Positions 17,567-25,258 of a DNA stretch of 64,000 nt are shown here, one piece after another. Below the pieces are notes generated by a model. It did no database searches, was not told where the DNA came from, and was given only the letters and a program-made list of their open reading frames with translations. Source of the stretch: JAXLVB01 sp046329195 (lineage in GTDB: Bacteria > Bacteroidota > Bacteroidia > Cytophagales > Spirosomataceae); assembly GCA_046329195.1 (NCBI GenBank), contig JAXLVB010000002.1, forward strand, positions 806,001 to 870,000. Reading direction: 5' to 3'. The first letter of the stretch is position 1. The number at the start of each line of letters is the position of its first letter. Made by a program: the position numbers and the translations under genes.

Positions 17567-18763
17567 TTGGTTTCCGAACGACATTTATTTTTGAGTCATT
17601 TGGCTCAAACTTCTGATTTTCCGTTGGCACTCGAAATTGCGAGAGCAGAAGGTTTGTACCTTTATTCATCTGATGGAAAGGCATATATGGACTTGATTTC
17701 GGGTATTGCGGTGTCCAATGCAGGTCACCGACATCCACGTGTGGTAGAAGCTATTAAAAACCAAGTAGATAAGCATCTGCATTTGATGGTATATGGCGAA
17801 TACATCCAGTCACCTCAAGTGCAATTGGCCACTGCTTTGGTTCAAACGCTGCCACCCAGTGATGCTCCTTACCAAGTTTATTTCACCAATTCAGGTACAG
17901 AGGCTGTAGAAGGAGCCATGAAACTATCCAAGCGTTTTACAGGGAGACATGAATTCATCTCTTGCAAAAACGCTTATCATGGTGCTACTCAAGGCGCACT
18001 CAGTTTAGCAGGAGCAGAATTTTTTAAACAAAATTATCGGCCCTTATTGCCTGGGATAAAACAAATTCGGCATGGTGAATTCGATGATATTGAGGCCATT
18101 ACTTGCCGAACAGCAGCAGTAGTTATTGAAATTGTTTCGGGAGAAGCAGGTGTCCGATTACCCCCTTCTGGTTACTTCAAAGCCTTACAAGCTCGGTGTG
18201 TAGAAACTGGTACTTTATTGATTGTAGATGAAATCCAAACAGGGTTTGGCCGAACTGGTACTTTTTGGGCTTTTGAACAAGAAGGCATTGTACCCGATAT
18301 TTTGTTATGTGCCAAAGGCATGGGTGGAGGAATGCCCATTGGTGCCTTTATTGCTCGTGAGGAAGTAATGGCGGTTTTTAAGAACAATCCGATTTTGGGT
18401 CATATCACTACTTTTGGCGGTCATCCAGTCAGTTGTGCGGCTTCGTTGGCTACGCTAAAAGTGATTTTAGAAGAAAATTTAGTAAGCCAACTACCTGAAA
18501 AAGAGCGTCTTTTTAAGCAATTGTTGGCGCATCCAAAAATCAAAGAAGTAAGAGGTAGAGGGCTAATGCTTGCTGTAGAATTTGAAAATTTTGAGACTGT
18601 AAAGCCTATCATTGACCGTGCCATTCAGAAGGGAGCCATTACTGACTGGTTTCTGTTTTGTGACAATTCGATGCGGATCGCACCACCGCTTACTATTTCA
18701 TTGTCACAAATTGGGGAAGCTTGTCAACTGATAGTTGAATCAATTGAAGAAACTTCGCACTAA
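17567..18763 (+). CDS. Class III PLP-dependent aminotransferase (acetylornithine aminotransferase-like)
   Basis: A 398-residue class III aminotransferase with the expected order of motifs: SGIAVSNAGHRHPRV near the N-terminus, FTNSGTEAVEGAMKLS (cofactor phosphate loop), YHGATQG, LIVDEIQTGFGRTG (the aspartate that contacts the pyridine nitrogen), and the Schiff-base lysine in LLCAKGMGGGMPIGAF. The start is TTG at 17567: a stop codon lies two codons upstream and no ATG is available, and the N-terminus VSERHLFLSHLAQTSDFPLA then fits the family. The substrate cannot be fixed; candidates are acetylornithine, 4-aminobutyrate or other omega-amino compounds. No arginine or lysine biosynthesis genes are adjacent. 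It converges on a LysR regulator gene with only three bases between the stop codons. Confidence 0.88.
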   Translation: MVSERHLFLSHLAQTSDFPLALEIARAEGLYLYSSDGKAYMDLISGIAVSNAGHRHPRVVEAIKNQVDKHLHLMVYGEYIQSPQVQLATALVQTLPPSDAPYQVYFTNSGTEAVEGAMKLSKRFTGRHEFISCKNAYHGATQGALSLAGAEFFKQNYRPLLPGIKQIRHGEFDDIEAITCRTAAVVIEIVSGEAGVRLPPSGYFKALQARCVETGTLLIVDEIQTGFGRTGTFWAFEQEGIVPDILLCAKGMGGGMPIGAFIAREEVMAVFKNNPILGHITTFGGHPVSCAASLATLKVILEENLVSQLPEKERLFKQLLAHPKIKEVRGRGLMLAVEFENFETVKPIIDRAIQKGAITDWFLFCDNSMRIAPPLTISLSQIGEACQLIVESIEETSH

Positions 18764-18766
18764 TGT

Positions 18767-19663
18767 TCAGGATTGAGCGGACTGTCGTTGTGCAAATCGC
18801 ATAAATGATTCCGAAATACCATCGGGCTGACCTTGCAGATGGATGAATGAAAACGTTCGAGGAATTTTAAAATCATCAATAGGCAGAGTTTTTAGTTCGC
18901 CATGTTGAAGTTCCTTTTGAATAGCCCTCACTGACAAGAATGACAACGTGTTGGAATGTTCTAAAAACGATTTGATGCTCTCAGTGCTTCCTAAGTGCAT
19001 GACAATGTTCAGATTAGCAAAACGAATACCTTGTTCTTTGAGCGCACTTTCAATCACTTCAAGCGTACCAGAACCTCTTTCTCGCAATACAAGCGATATG
19101 CCTAATAAATCAGTGAGGCGCAACGATGACAACCTAGCCAAACGACTTCTGGTATGAACTACAGCCACTAACTCATCCTTCACAAAATCCAAGTATTTTA
19201 AACCTGAATTGTGTTTTTTACCTTCAACAATCCCCAAATCAATGGACTTAGACAATACCAAGTTCTCAATCAATTCGGTATTGCCATTGATTAGATTTAA
19301 CTGAATGGTCGGAAATTTTTCGTGAAAAGAGGCTAATACTGGCGCAATTAAATACTGGGCAATGGTAGTACTTGCGCCCAGTCGGAGTTGGCCTTGATTT
19401 TGGTTTTTGAGAGCCCCTAACTCAAAGTAAGCTTCTTGGTATAAATGAAATATTTCATGAGCATACTTAAAAAGCACTTCGCCAGTAGCAGTGAGCATGA
19501 CAGTGTGTCCAGCACGCTCAAAAAGACGAGTTCCCAAGTGCTCTTCCAAAAGTTTAATGTGTTTTGTCACAGCAGGTTGTGTAACAAACAACTCAGCAGC
19601 GGCTTTGGTAAAGCTTTGATTTTTGGCAACCGTATAAAATACCTTGAGTCGAAAATCTTCCAT
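18767..19663 (-). CDS. LysR-family transcriptional regulator
   Basis: A 298-residue LysR protein. The winged helix-turn-helix lies at about residues 3-60 (MEDFRLKVFYTVAKNQSFTK, AAAELFVTQPAVTKHIKLLEE, LGTRLFERAGHTVMLT), followed by a type-2 periplasmic-binding-protein-like effector domain (LRLGASTTIAQYLIAPVLASF onward). The reading frame extends 28 codons further upstream, but that part overlaps the rplY terminator and is not LysR-like, so MEDF at 19663 is taken as the start. The divergent partner typical of LysR genes is absent: upstream lies the tail end of rplY on the same strand. It resembles the CysB/CbbR branch in general form; target and effector are unknown. Confidence 0.88.
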   Translation of the reverse strand: MEDFRLKVFYTVAKNQSFTKAAAELFVTQPAVTKHIKLLEEHLGTRLFERAGHTVMLTATGEVLFKYAHEIFHLYQEAYFELGALKNQNQGQLRLGASTTIAQYLIAPVLASFHEKFPTIQLNLINGNTELIENLVLSKSIDLGIVEGKKHNSGLKYLDFVKDELVAVVHTRSRLARLSSLRLTDLLGISLVLRERGSGTLEVIESALKEQGIRFANLNIVMHLGSTESIKSFLEHSNTLSFLSVRAIQKELQHGELKTLPIDDFKIPRTFSFIHLQGQPDGISESFMRFAQRQSAQS

Positions 19664-19740
19664 ACAAATCTCCACAGAATGGCGAAAGGTAAAGATAGAT
19701 TTTTTATCTGGATTCATAAAACATAGTAGAGGAATCCAGA

Positions 19741-19774
19741 TAAACAAAAACTCCGGCTGTAAGGCCGGAGTTTT
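19741..19774 (-). terminator. Terminator of the prs-rplY operon
   Basis: AAAACTCCGGC (19747-19757) and GCCGGAGTTTT (19764-19774) form a perfect 11-bp stem with a 6-base loop; the minus strand continues with T residues. It lies about 30 bases after the rplY stop. Confidence 0.88.
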
Positions 19775-19806
19775 AATCTATTAGTAACTGATTGAGTAGT
19801 TGCAGA

Positions 19807-20373
19807 TTAAGCCGTTACCTTGCCACGCAATGCACGTGGGATGTCAATCGTACAGATTGGGTTGCTATTAGGGTTTAAGATTTGGCATCCTTCTACCGAA
19901 ATATCACCTACTTTGCGAGATTTACCTAAATCCAAGTCACCGATTTGAACTTCGATGAAATCAGGAATCTGGTTTACTGTACCTTTCAATGAGATTTTGC
20001 GTAGTTTCTGAACCAACTTACCACCACGCAATACACCTGGCGATGCACCTACGAATTTGATGGGCACATCAACTTTTATTTTTTTGCTGTCATTGACTTC
20101 TAAGAAGTCAACGTGAATCAGCGTATCATTAACTGGATGGAACTGAGCATCTTGTAAGATAGCTCTGTAAACAGTACCCTCAATATTCAGTTCTACTTCA
20201 TACACGTTTGGAGTGTAAAGTAGGTCACGGAACAAAATAACGGGTGCGTAAAAATGTACTTGGGTAGCACCTCCATAAAGAACGCCCGGCACGTTACCTT
20301 CGTTGCGAATAGCACTTGAGGTCGCTTTGCCGAGATTCGCTCTTTTATACCCTACAATCTCGATTTTTTGCAT
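19807..20373 (-). CDS. rplY: 50S ribosomal protein L25 / general stress protein Ctc
   Basis: A 188-residue protein of the long (CTC-type) L25 family: N-terminal 5S-rRNA-binding domain with IEIVGYKRANLGKATSSAIR, GNVPGVLYGG, and YRAILQDAQFHPVNDTLIHV, followed by the C-terminal TL5 beta domain with VPIKFVGASPGVLRGGKLVQ and IPDFIEVQIGDLDLGKS. It binds 5S rRNA in the large ribosomal subunit. It lies 27 bases downstream of prs on the same strand, the classic prs-rplY pair, and is followed by a strong terminator. The C-terminus is short compared with forms that carry an acidic tail. Confidence 0.95.
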   Translation of the reverse strand: MQKIEIVGYKRANLGKATSSAIRNEGNVPGVLYGGATQVHFYAPVILFRDLLYTPNVYEVELNIEGTVYRAILQDAQFHPVNDTLIHVDFLEVNDSKKIKVDVPIKFVGASPGVLRGGKLVQKLRKISLKGTVNQIPDFIEVQIGDLDLGKSRKVGDISVEGCQILNPNSNPICTIDIPRALRGKVTA

Positions 20374-20400
20374 GATTGAAAATTGTTAAGCAGTTGAAAA

Positions 20401-21342
20401 CTAAATTTTTATAAATAATTCACTAATAGATTCGTGGTCACGAAGTCGGTTGATGGCTTTGGCAAATAGTTCAGCTACCGACAGTACTTTGATTTTGGGG
20501 TTATCTTGCGTTAGTGGAATCGTATCGGTTACGATTAGCTCTTCAATCACCGAATTAGCGATATTTTCATGCGCTTTGCCTGACATGACGGCGTGAGTAG
20601 CCAAAGCTCGTACGGATTTTGCACCCTTGTCCAAAAGCAATTGAGCTGCTTTACACAAAGTACCACCTGTATCAATCAAGTCGTCCACCAAAATAACGTT
20701 GGCGTCTTTCACATCACCGATGAGTTGCATCGAAGCGATTTCGTTGGCTCGCAAACGCTGTTTGTCACAAATCACCATTTCGGCATTAAAATGCTTGGCA
20801 AAATTACGAGCACGAGCTACCCCTCCCACGTCGGGCGATGCAATCACTAAGTTTTCTAACTTTAATGATTTAATGTGTGGAACAAAAATCGTGTTGCCTT
20901 CGAGGTGGTCAACCGGAAAATCAAAAAATCCTTGAATTTGCCCAGCATGGAGGTCAATCGTCATCAATCGGTCGGCACCAGCAGCGGTCAGTAGGTTAGC
21001 TACAAGTTTGGCTACAATCGAAACCCGAGGTTTATCTTTTCGGTCCTGACGAGCATATCCAAAGTACGGAACAACGGCTATGACATAATGGGCAGAAGCT
21101 CTTCGGGCAGCGTCAATCATCATCAGCAACTCCATGAGGTTGTCAGATGGAGTAAAGGTGCTTTGAATCAAGAATACGTCACAACCTCGAACCGATTCTT
21201 CAAAAATGGGAGACATCTCACCATCTGCAAACTTACGGTTCACGTAAGCTCCTAATTTTTTGCCGTTGGCACTTGCGATTTTGGCCGCTAAGTCTTTGGA
21301 GGCTGTTCCAGAAAAAATCTTGACCGGATTGAAAGATGCCAT
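20401..21342 (-). CDS. prs: Ribose-phosphate pyrophosphokinase
   Basis: A 313-residue PRPP synthetase that makes phosphoribosyl pyrophosphate from ribose-5-phosphate and ATP for nucleotide, histidine and tryptophan synthesis. Visible motifs are the ATP-binding region (FADGEMSPIFEESVRGCDVF), RQDRKDKPR, the signature DLHAGQIQGFFDFPVDHL, and the PRPP loop VILVDDLIDTGGT. It is the first gene of the prs-rplY operon. A perfect -7 box sits 18-25 bases upstream of the start, predicting a very short leader. Confidence 0.97.
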   Translation of the reverse strand: MASFNPVKIFSGTASKDLAAKIASANGKKLGAYVNRKFADGEMSPIFEESVRGCDVFLIQSTFTPSDNLMELLMMIDAARRASAHYVIAVVPYFGYARQDRKDKPRVSIVAKLVANLLTAAGADRLMTIDLHAGQIQGFFDFPVDHLEGNTIFVPHIKSLKLENLVIASPDVGGVARARNFAKHFNAEMVICDKQRLRANEIASMQLIGDVKDANVILVDDLIDTGGTLCKAAQLLLDKGAKSVRALATHAVMSGKAHENIANSVIEELIVTDTIPLTQDNPKIKVLSVAELFAKAINRLRDHESISELFIKI

Positions 21343-21359
21343 GTATGGGAAAATTTCCG

Positions 21360-21367
21360 CAAAGGTA
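21360..21367 (-). promoter_or_regulatory. -7 box of the prs promoter
   Basis: The minus strand reads TACCTTTG, a perfect TAnnTTTG match. Predicted transcription start is near 21354, giving a leader of about a dozen bases before the prs start codon. The -33 element is not obvious. Confidence 0.45.
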
Positions 21368-21472
21368 GGGATTATAAACTATAAAAGGAACTGTTTGACC
21401 AAGGTTGTTTTTGGGGTTAAGAATAAAAAATTGCTTAACAGTAACTTAAATGGTTTACTTGAACTAAAGAGC

Positions 21473-21910
21473 CTATTCAGCACGAGTCCACGTTGTGGTT
21501 CGCCCTAAGATCGAAACCCCAATAAATCCACGTACATCCAACGTATTCTTGTTTTTTAGTGTCATCTTACACGAATAGGTTTTTCCGTTTTTGGGGTCAT
21601 ATACTTTGCCGTCTTCCCATACATTAGTACCGCCAAAAGTAAAGTCTCGGATGATAACCAGTCCTAACAGGGGGCGTTGACGTTGGGTTTCATCTTCATT
21701 TTTGGTATCAAGACGGGGTTTTCCATGGTCATCGTTAGGTGTTTTGAGCCATATAATTTTACCAGCGTAGTGGTCACCATGCTTATAAATCTGGATTTTG
21801 CCATCTTTTTCGGCGTTAAACCAAGTACCCAAACAAGCATCTGCCGTTTGAGCAAAACCAAAAGCCATACAAAAGAAAGTGAGAACGATGGTAAATGTAA
21901 TTTTTTTCAT
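21473..21910 (-). CDS. Exported DUF2147 protein
   Basis: A 145-residue protein starting at MKKITFTIVLTFFCMAFGFA, a clear signal peptide; an in-frame extension of 36 codons upstream is hydrophilic and would bury the signal, so it is rejected. The mature part has the DUF2147 pattern: GTWFNAEKDGKIQIYKHGD, YAGKIIWLKTP, LGLVIIRDFTFGG, WEDGKVYDPKNGKTYSCKM and LDVRGFIGVSILGRTTTWTR. Proteins of this family are small periplasmic or secreted beta-barrels of unknown function, common in Bacteroidota and Proteobacteria. The gene has no evident operon partner. Confidence 0.85.
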   Translation of the reverse strand: MKKITFTIVLTFFCMAFGFAQTADACLGTWFNAEKDGKIQIYKHGDHYAGKIIWLKTPNDDHGKPRLDTKNEDETQRQRPLLGLVIIRDFTFGGTNVWEDGKVYDPKNGKTYSCKMTLKNKNTLDVRGFIGVSILGRTTTWTRAE

Positions 21911-22088
21911 GTGAGGTATTAAGTTTTTCAGTTGTGTGTGAAGTTTAAACAATTTTTTAGACGAATAGTTTGGGAAAATATTGCATTTTTGACAACTTGA
22001 ATTCTCGGCATTATGCAAAAAAACTTGTTCGTTTCAAAAGATGGAGTGTTTTGCTTCAAAAACAGTAGGTGTCAATTATTTTAACCCG

Positions 22089-22787
22089 ATGATAAACACG
22101 ATGAAAATGAACCATACTTCTGTATCCAACACCTTAATCCTGATTTTGATTTGCCTGACAGCAGCTTGGGCTCAACCCACCATAGAGCAAGGCCGAACTG
22201 GTTCTACCACAGCGATTCGGTTCTATAATATGGCTCAAGGCAAATACGATGTTTTGAGTGGGAATCCCTATTTATTTGAAGAGTTCGCTGATGGAGAAGT
22301 CTTGACAAATACGGGTCGATGGGTGGATGGTATGAAACTGCGATATAACTCATATTCTCATCAGGTTGAATACAAAAGCTTAGAACAAATTATGACTGCA
22401 GCGCCTAAAGATGTTCGAGCATTTAAAATTGGTAATATGCTGATGAAGAGTGGTTTTCCGCCTATCGAAAAGCAAAATGAGTTCTCGTATTATGAAGTGG
22501 TCTATAGTGGAAAATCTACTCTATTGCGGCATCACACAACCGAAATGGTGGCCGAAAAAGGGTTTGACGATGTAAAACAAGGTGACAAGTTTGTAACCTA
22601 TGTGTTTTATTACTGGCTCACTCCCGAACATAAAATGAACCGAGTGTTGCTCAGTAAAAAGAGTATAATCGGGGTGGTTTTACCAGATAAGGAATCTAAA
22701 ATAGAGGCGTTTATCAATGAAAAAAAATTAAAGTTAAAAACAGCTGAGGATTTGTTAGAAGTTATTAAATACCATGACTCTCTTTAA
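22089..22787 (+). CDS. Exported protein of unknown function
   Basis: About 232 residues with a signal peptide (NTLILILICLTAAWAQ) and a soluble mature domain beginning PTIEQGRTGSTTAIRFY. I recognise no family. The mature protein is rich in aromatic and charged residues and appears globular, with no repeats or transmembrane segments after the signal. The longest frame starts at 22041, but ATGs at 22089 and 22101 give a better-shaped signal peptide; I chose 22089 without strong evidence. It diverges from the DUF2147 gene and converges on the PAP2 phosphatase gene. Confidence 0.7.
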   Translation: MINTMKMNHTSVSNTLILILICLTAAWAQPTIEQGRTGSTTAIRFYNMAQGKYDVLSGNPYLFEEFADGEVLTNTGRWVDGMKLRYNSYSHQVEYKSLEQIMTAAPKDVRAFKIGNMLMKSGFPPIEKQNEFSYYEVVYSGKSTLLRHHTTEMVAEKGFDDVKQGDKFVTYVFYYWLTPEHKMNRVLLSKKSIIGVVLPDKESKIEAFINEKKLKLKTAEDLLEVIKYHDSL

Positions 22788-22821
22788 ACAAGTTAGTGGA
22801 GAGAGAAAAGATAAAAGGGGC

Positions 22822-23394
22822 CTATAACTCTTGTAAGGACTTGATTGGTGGGACGTATTTGCAGCCAATCTGCACTAAACCCAACGAAATTAGGGTGCCT
22901 ATGCCAGCCCCAGCTATTACATCGAGAGGGTAATGAACCCCTACATAAATCCGACTGTACGAGACGACGATAGCCCAAACAAACAGATAGACGGTCCACC
23001 GCCAACGCTTTCTAAAGAGCAAGTAAAGCATGGCAGCTAAAGCAAAACTATTGGCAGCATGAGAAGATGCAAAACCGTATTGTCCACCGCAATCGCCTGT
23101 TAAGTGCACGAGAGCTTGTAAGGAAAGGTCGTGGCAAGGTCGGAGTCGAGCGACCAGAGGCTTTAATAGTGCAGATGAAAATTGGTCGGCAAGGGTGATG
23201 GCAAGCACCAATAAGGGTATCAGAAAGAGCGTTCTTTTTTTTAACTTCCACATGAGGCCGATTACCAAAAAAGCATAAAATGGATACCACGACTGCTTTC
23301 GAGTGATCCATTCCATCACTTGGTCTAACACTGGGCTATGATGGCCATTCAAAAATAGAAAAAAATCAGTGTCTAATTGATTTAACCAGTTCAT
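22822..23394 (-). CDS. PAP2-family membrane phosphatase
   Basis: A 190-residue integral membrane phosphatase. It shows the three parts of the PAP2 signature: KPLVARLRP (K-x6-R-P), SSHAANSF (the histidine motif), and SRIYVGVHYPLDVIAG (S-R-x5-H-x3-D), with hydrophobic helices between. Such enzymes dephosphorylate lipid phosphates such as undecaprenyl pyrophosphate or phosphatidate at the outer face of the cytoplasmic membrane. The start at 23394 (MNWLNQLDTDFFLFLNGHHS) matches the usual N-terminus better than the ATG ten codons upstream. It lies directly downstream of trpS on the same strand and is probably cotranscribed with it. Confidence 0.9.
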   Translation of the reverse strand: MNWLNQLDTDFFLFLNGHHSPVLDQVMEWITRKQSWYPFYAFLVIGLMWKLKKRTLFLIPLLVLAITLADQFSSALLKPLVARLRPCHDLSLQALVHLTGDCGGQYGFASSHAANSFALAAMLYLLFRKRWRWTVYLFVWAIVVSYSRIYVGVHYPLDVIAGAGIGTLISLGLVQIGCKYVPPIKSLQEL

Positions 23395-23432
23395 ATTCAG
23401 TGTTCTAAAGTGTATTTGGCACATAGGGGGAA

Positions 23433-24407
23433 TTAATATCCCAAGGCTTCTCGAACTCGTTGGATGGTCTTTTCTGCAATGAGTTTGGCTTTGACTTCTC
23501 CTAATTGAAGTTCTTTTTCCAGTTCAGAAATATTCTCCATGAAATAGTTGAATTTCTTTCGTTCTTCGGCGTATTTAGTCAGAAGTACCTCAAATAGTGC
23601 CTGTTTGGCATGGCCATAACCATAGCCACCCGCCAAATAGTTTTGACGCATTTGGTCAATTTGTTCATTGGTAGCCACTAAGGAATACAACTGAAAAATA
23701 GTGTCGGTATCTGGATTCTTGGGTTCTTCCAAGGGAGTCGAGTCGGTTACAATGGACATGACGGCTTTCCGCAATGGCTTTTCATCCAAAAATATGTCAA
23801 TGTAGTTATTGTACGACTTACTCATTTTTCGGCCATCAGTACCGGGTACTGTCATTACTTTTTCATCAATCTTCGCTTCGGGCAATACTAAAATCTCAGC
23901 CCCACATTGGTGATTAAGCGCATTCCCCATGTCTTTACACATCTCCAAATGCTGCTTTTGGTCTTTTCCAACAGGCACAAAATGCGCATCATACAGCATA
24001 ATATCTGCAGCTTGCAGTACAGGATAAGTAAACAAACCTGCATTGACATCGGCTAAATTGGCTGATTTTTCCTTGAACGAGTGAGCATTGGCCAACATCG
24101 GATATGGCGTGAAGCAGTTGAGATACCACATCAATTCGGTATGATAACTGGCCAATTTGGATTGACGATAAAAGCAATTTTTCTGCGTATCAAACCCAAA
24201 CGCCAACCACGCTGCGGCAATGGCATAGGTGTTCTGACGCTTGGTTTCGGCATCTTTAATCGAAATGAGCGAGTGTAAATCAGCAATAAAGAAAAACGAC
24301 TCGTTAGAGGGTATTCTTGATAATTCGATAGCAGGTTGGATAGCCCCTAAAATATTGCCTAAATGGGGCCGACCACTACTTTGAATACCCGTTAATATTC
24401 TTGCCAT
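23433..24407 (-). CDS. trpS: Tryptophanyl-tRNA synthetase
   Basis: A 324-residue class I synthetase that charges tRNA-Trp. The HIGH-type motif is PHLGN at 14-18, and the second signature KMSKS lies at 194-198 (GRKMSKSYNN). The length matches the compact bacterial TrpRS. The segment FTYPVLQAADIMLYDAHFVPVGKDQKQH is characteristic of the family; cited here only by its ends, it spans about residues 126-153. The PAP2 phosphatase gene follows closely on the same strand. No tryptophan-responsive leader was recognised upstream. Confidence 0.96.
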   Translation of the reverse strand: MARILTGIQSSGRPHLGNILGAIQPAIELSRIPSNESFFFIADLHSLISIKDAETKRQNTYAIAAAWLAFGFDTQKNCFYRQSKLASYHTELMWYLNCFTPYPMLANAHSFKEKSANLADVNAGLFTYPVLQAADIMLYDAHFVPVGKDQKQHLEMCKDMGNALNHQCGAEILVLPEAKIDEKVMTVPGTDGRKMSKSYNNYIDIFLDEKPLRKAVMSIVTDSTPLEEPKNPDTDTIFQLYSLVATNEQIDQMRQNYLAGGYGYGHAKQALFEVLLTKYAEERKKFNYFMENISELEKELQLGEVKAKLIAEKTIQRVREALGY

Positions 24408-24594
24408 AAAGATTGGGTTTGATACTCGTGATGACTAAGTTTGGGATAAAGTTTGGCAAATATCCTAAAAAATTACCCGCCAAGCCATGCTATGTTGACA
24501 TTTTGCCTCAATTTTGAACAAAATGTGTACTATTTTAGCAACCCAGCGGTATCGTTTTAAACTTCATTTCGCTCATCAACAGCCATTTAGAAAC

Positions 24595-25254
24595 ATGTAC
24601 ACCCAAGCGACTTTTGATTTTCTTCAAGCCTTACTACAAAACAACAACCGAGAATGGTTTCAGGTCCATAAAGCCGATTATGAGAAAGTAAAAAAGGAAA
24701 ATGAGGCGGTGGTGGCCCAACTGATTCGACGCATTGGCCAATTTGAAAACTTAGCTGGGGTTCAAGTGAAAGATGCCACCTACCGTATCAATCGAGACAT
24801 TCGGTTTTCGCCTGATAAGTCACCCTACAAGGGGTGGTTAGCTTCCAGTTATTCACAAGGGGGACGCAAATCCGAGATGCACGGCTATTATTTGCACATT
24901 CAGCCAGGTGGCGAGTCGGGGTTGGCCGCAGGTATGTACGCACCCAGTCCCGAAAAATTGGCTCGTTTTCGTCAAGAGATTGATTATAACCCGCAAGATT
25001 TTCTTCAGATTATTGAAGAACCTGATTTTGTTCGTTTTTATGGCAAAGTTGAGGGGAACGAGCTTAAATCGGCACCCAAAGGCTATGAAAAAGACCATCC
25101 ACAGATTGAGCTGATTCGCAAAACACAGTGTTATGTATGGCATCGGTTTAGCGACGATGAGGTGCTGTCCTCTAACTTTTTAGACGAAGTGGAACGTGGA
25201 TGCCGAATTGTAAAACCGTTTATTGATTGGTTGAATCAAGTTTTGCACGATTAA
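24595..25254 (+). CDS. DUF2461 family protein
   Basis: A 219-residue protein with the DUF2461 pattern: FDFLQALLQNNNREWFQVHK at the N-terminus, then TYRINRDIRFSPDKSPYKGW, GYYLHIQPGGESGLAAGMY and KGYEKDHPQIELIRKTQCYV. The function of the family is unknown; it is soluble and cytoplasmic here, with no signal peptide. The ATG at 24595 is the sensible start; an upstream TTG frame adds 27 residues without family character. The stop codon lies four bases before the icmF start, so the two genes are almost certainly cotranscribed, which may be a clue to a role linked to acyl-CoA metabolism, though the pairing could be incidental. Confidence 0.87.
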   Translation: MYTQATFDFLQALLQNNNREWFQVHKADYEKVKKENEAVVAQLIRRIGQFENLAGVQVKDATYRINRDIRFSPDKSPYKGWLASSYSQGGRKSEMHGYYLHIQPGGESGLAAGMYAPSPEKLARFRQEIDYNPQDFLQIIEEPDFVRFYGKVEGNELKSAPKGYEKDHPQIELIRKTQCYVWHRFSDDEVLSSNFLDEVERGCRIVKPFIDWLNQVLHD

Positions 25255-25258
25255 AGCT

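Noticed and set aside
25150..25258. Cobalamin riboswitch before icmF
   Set aside because: The gap to the upstream gene is four bases, so there is no room for one.
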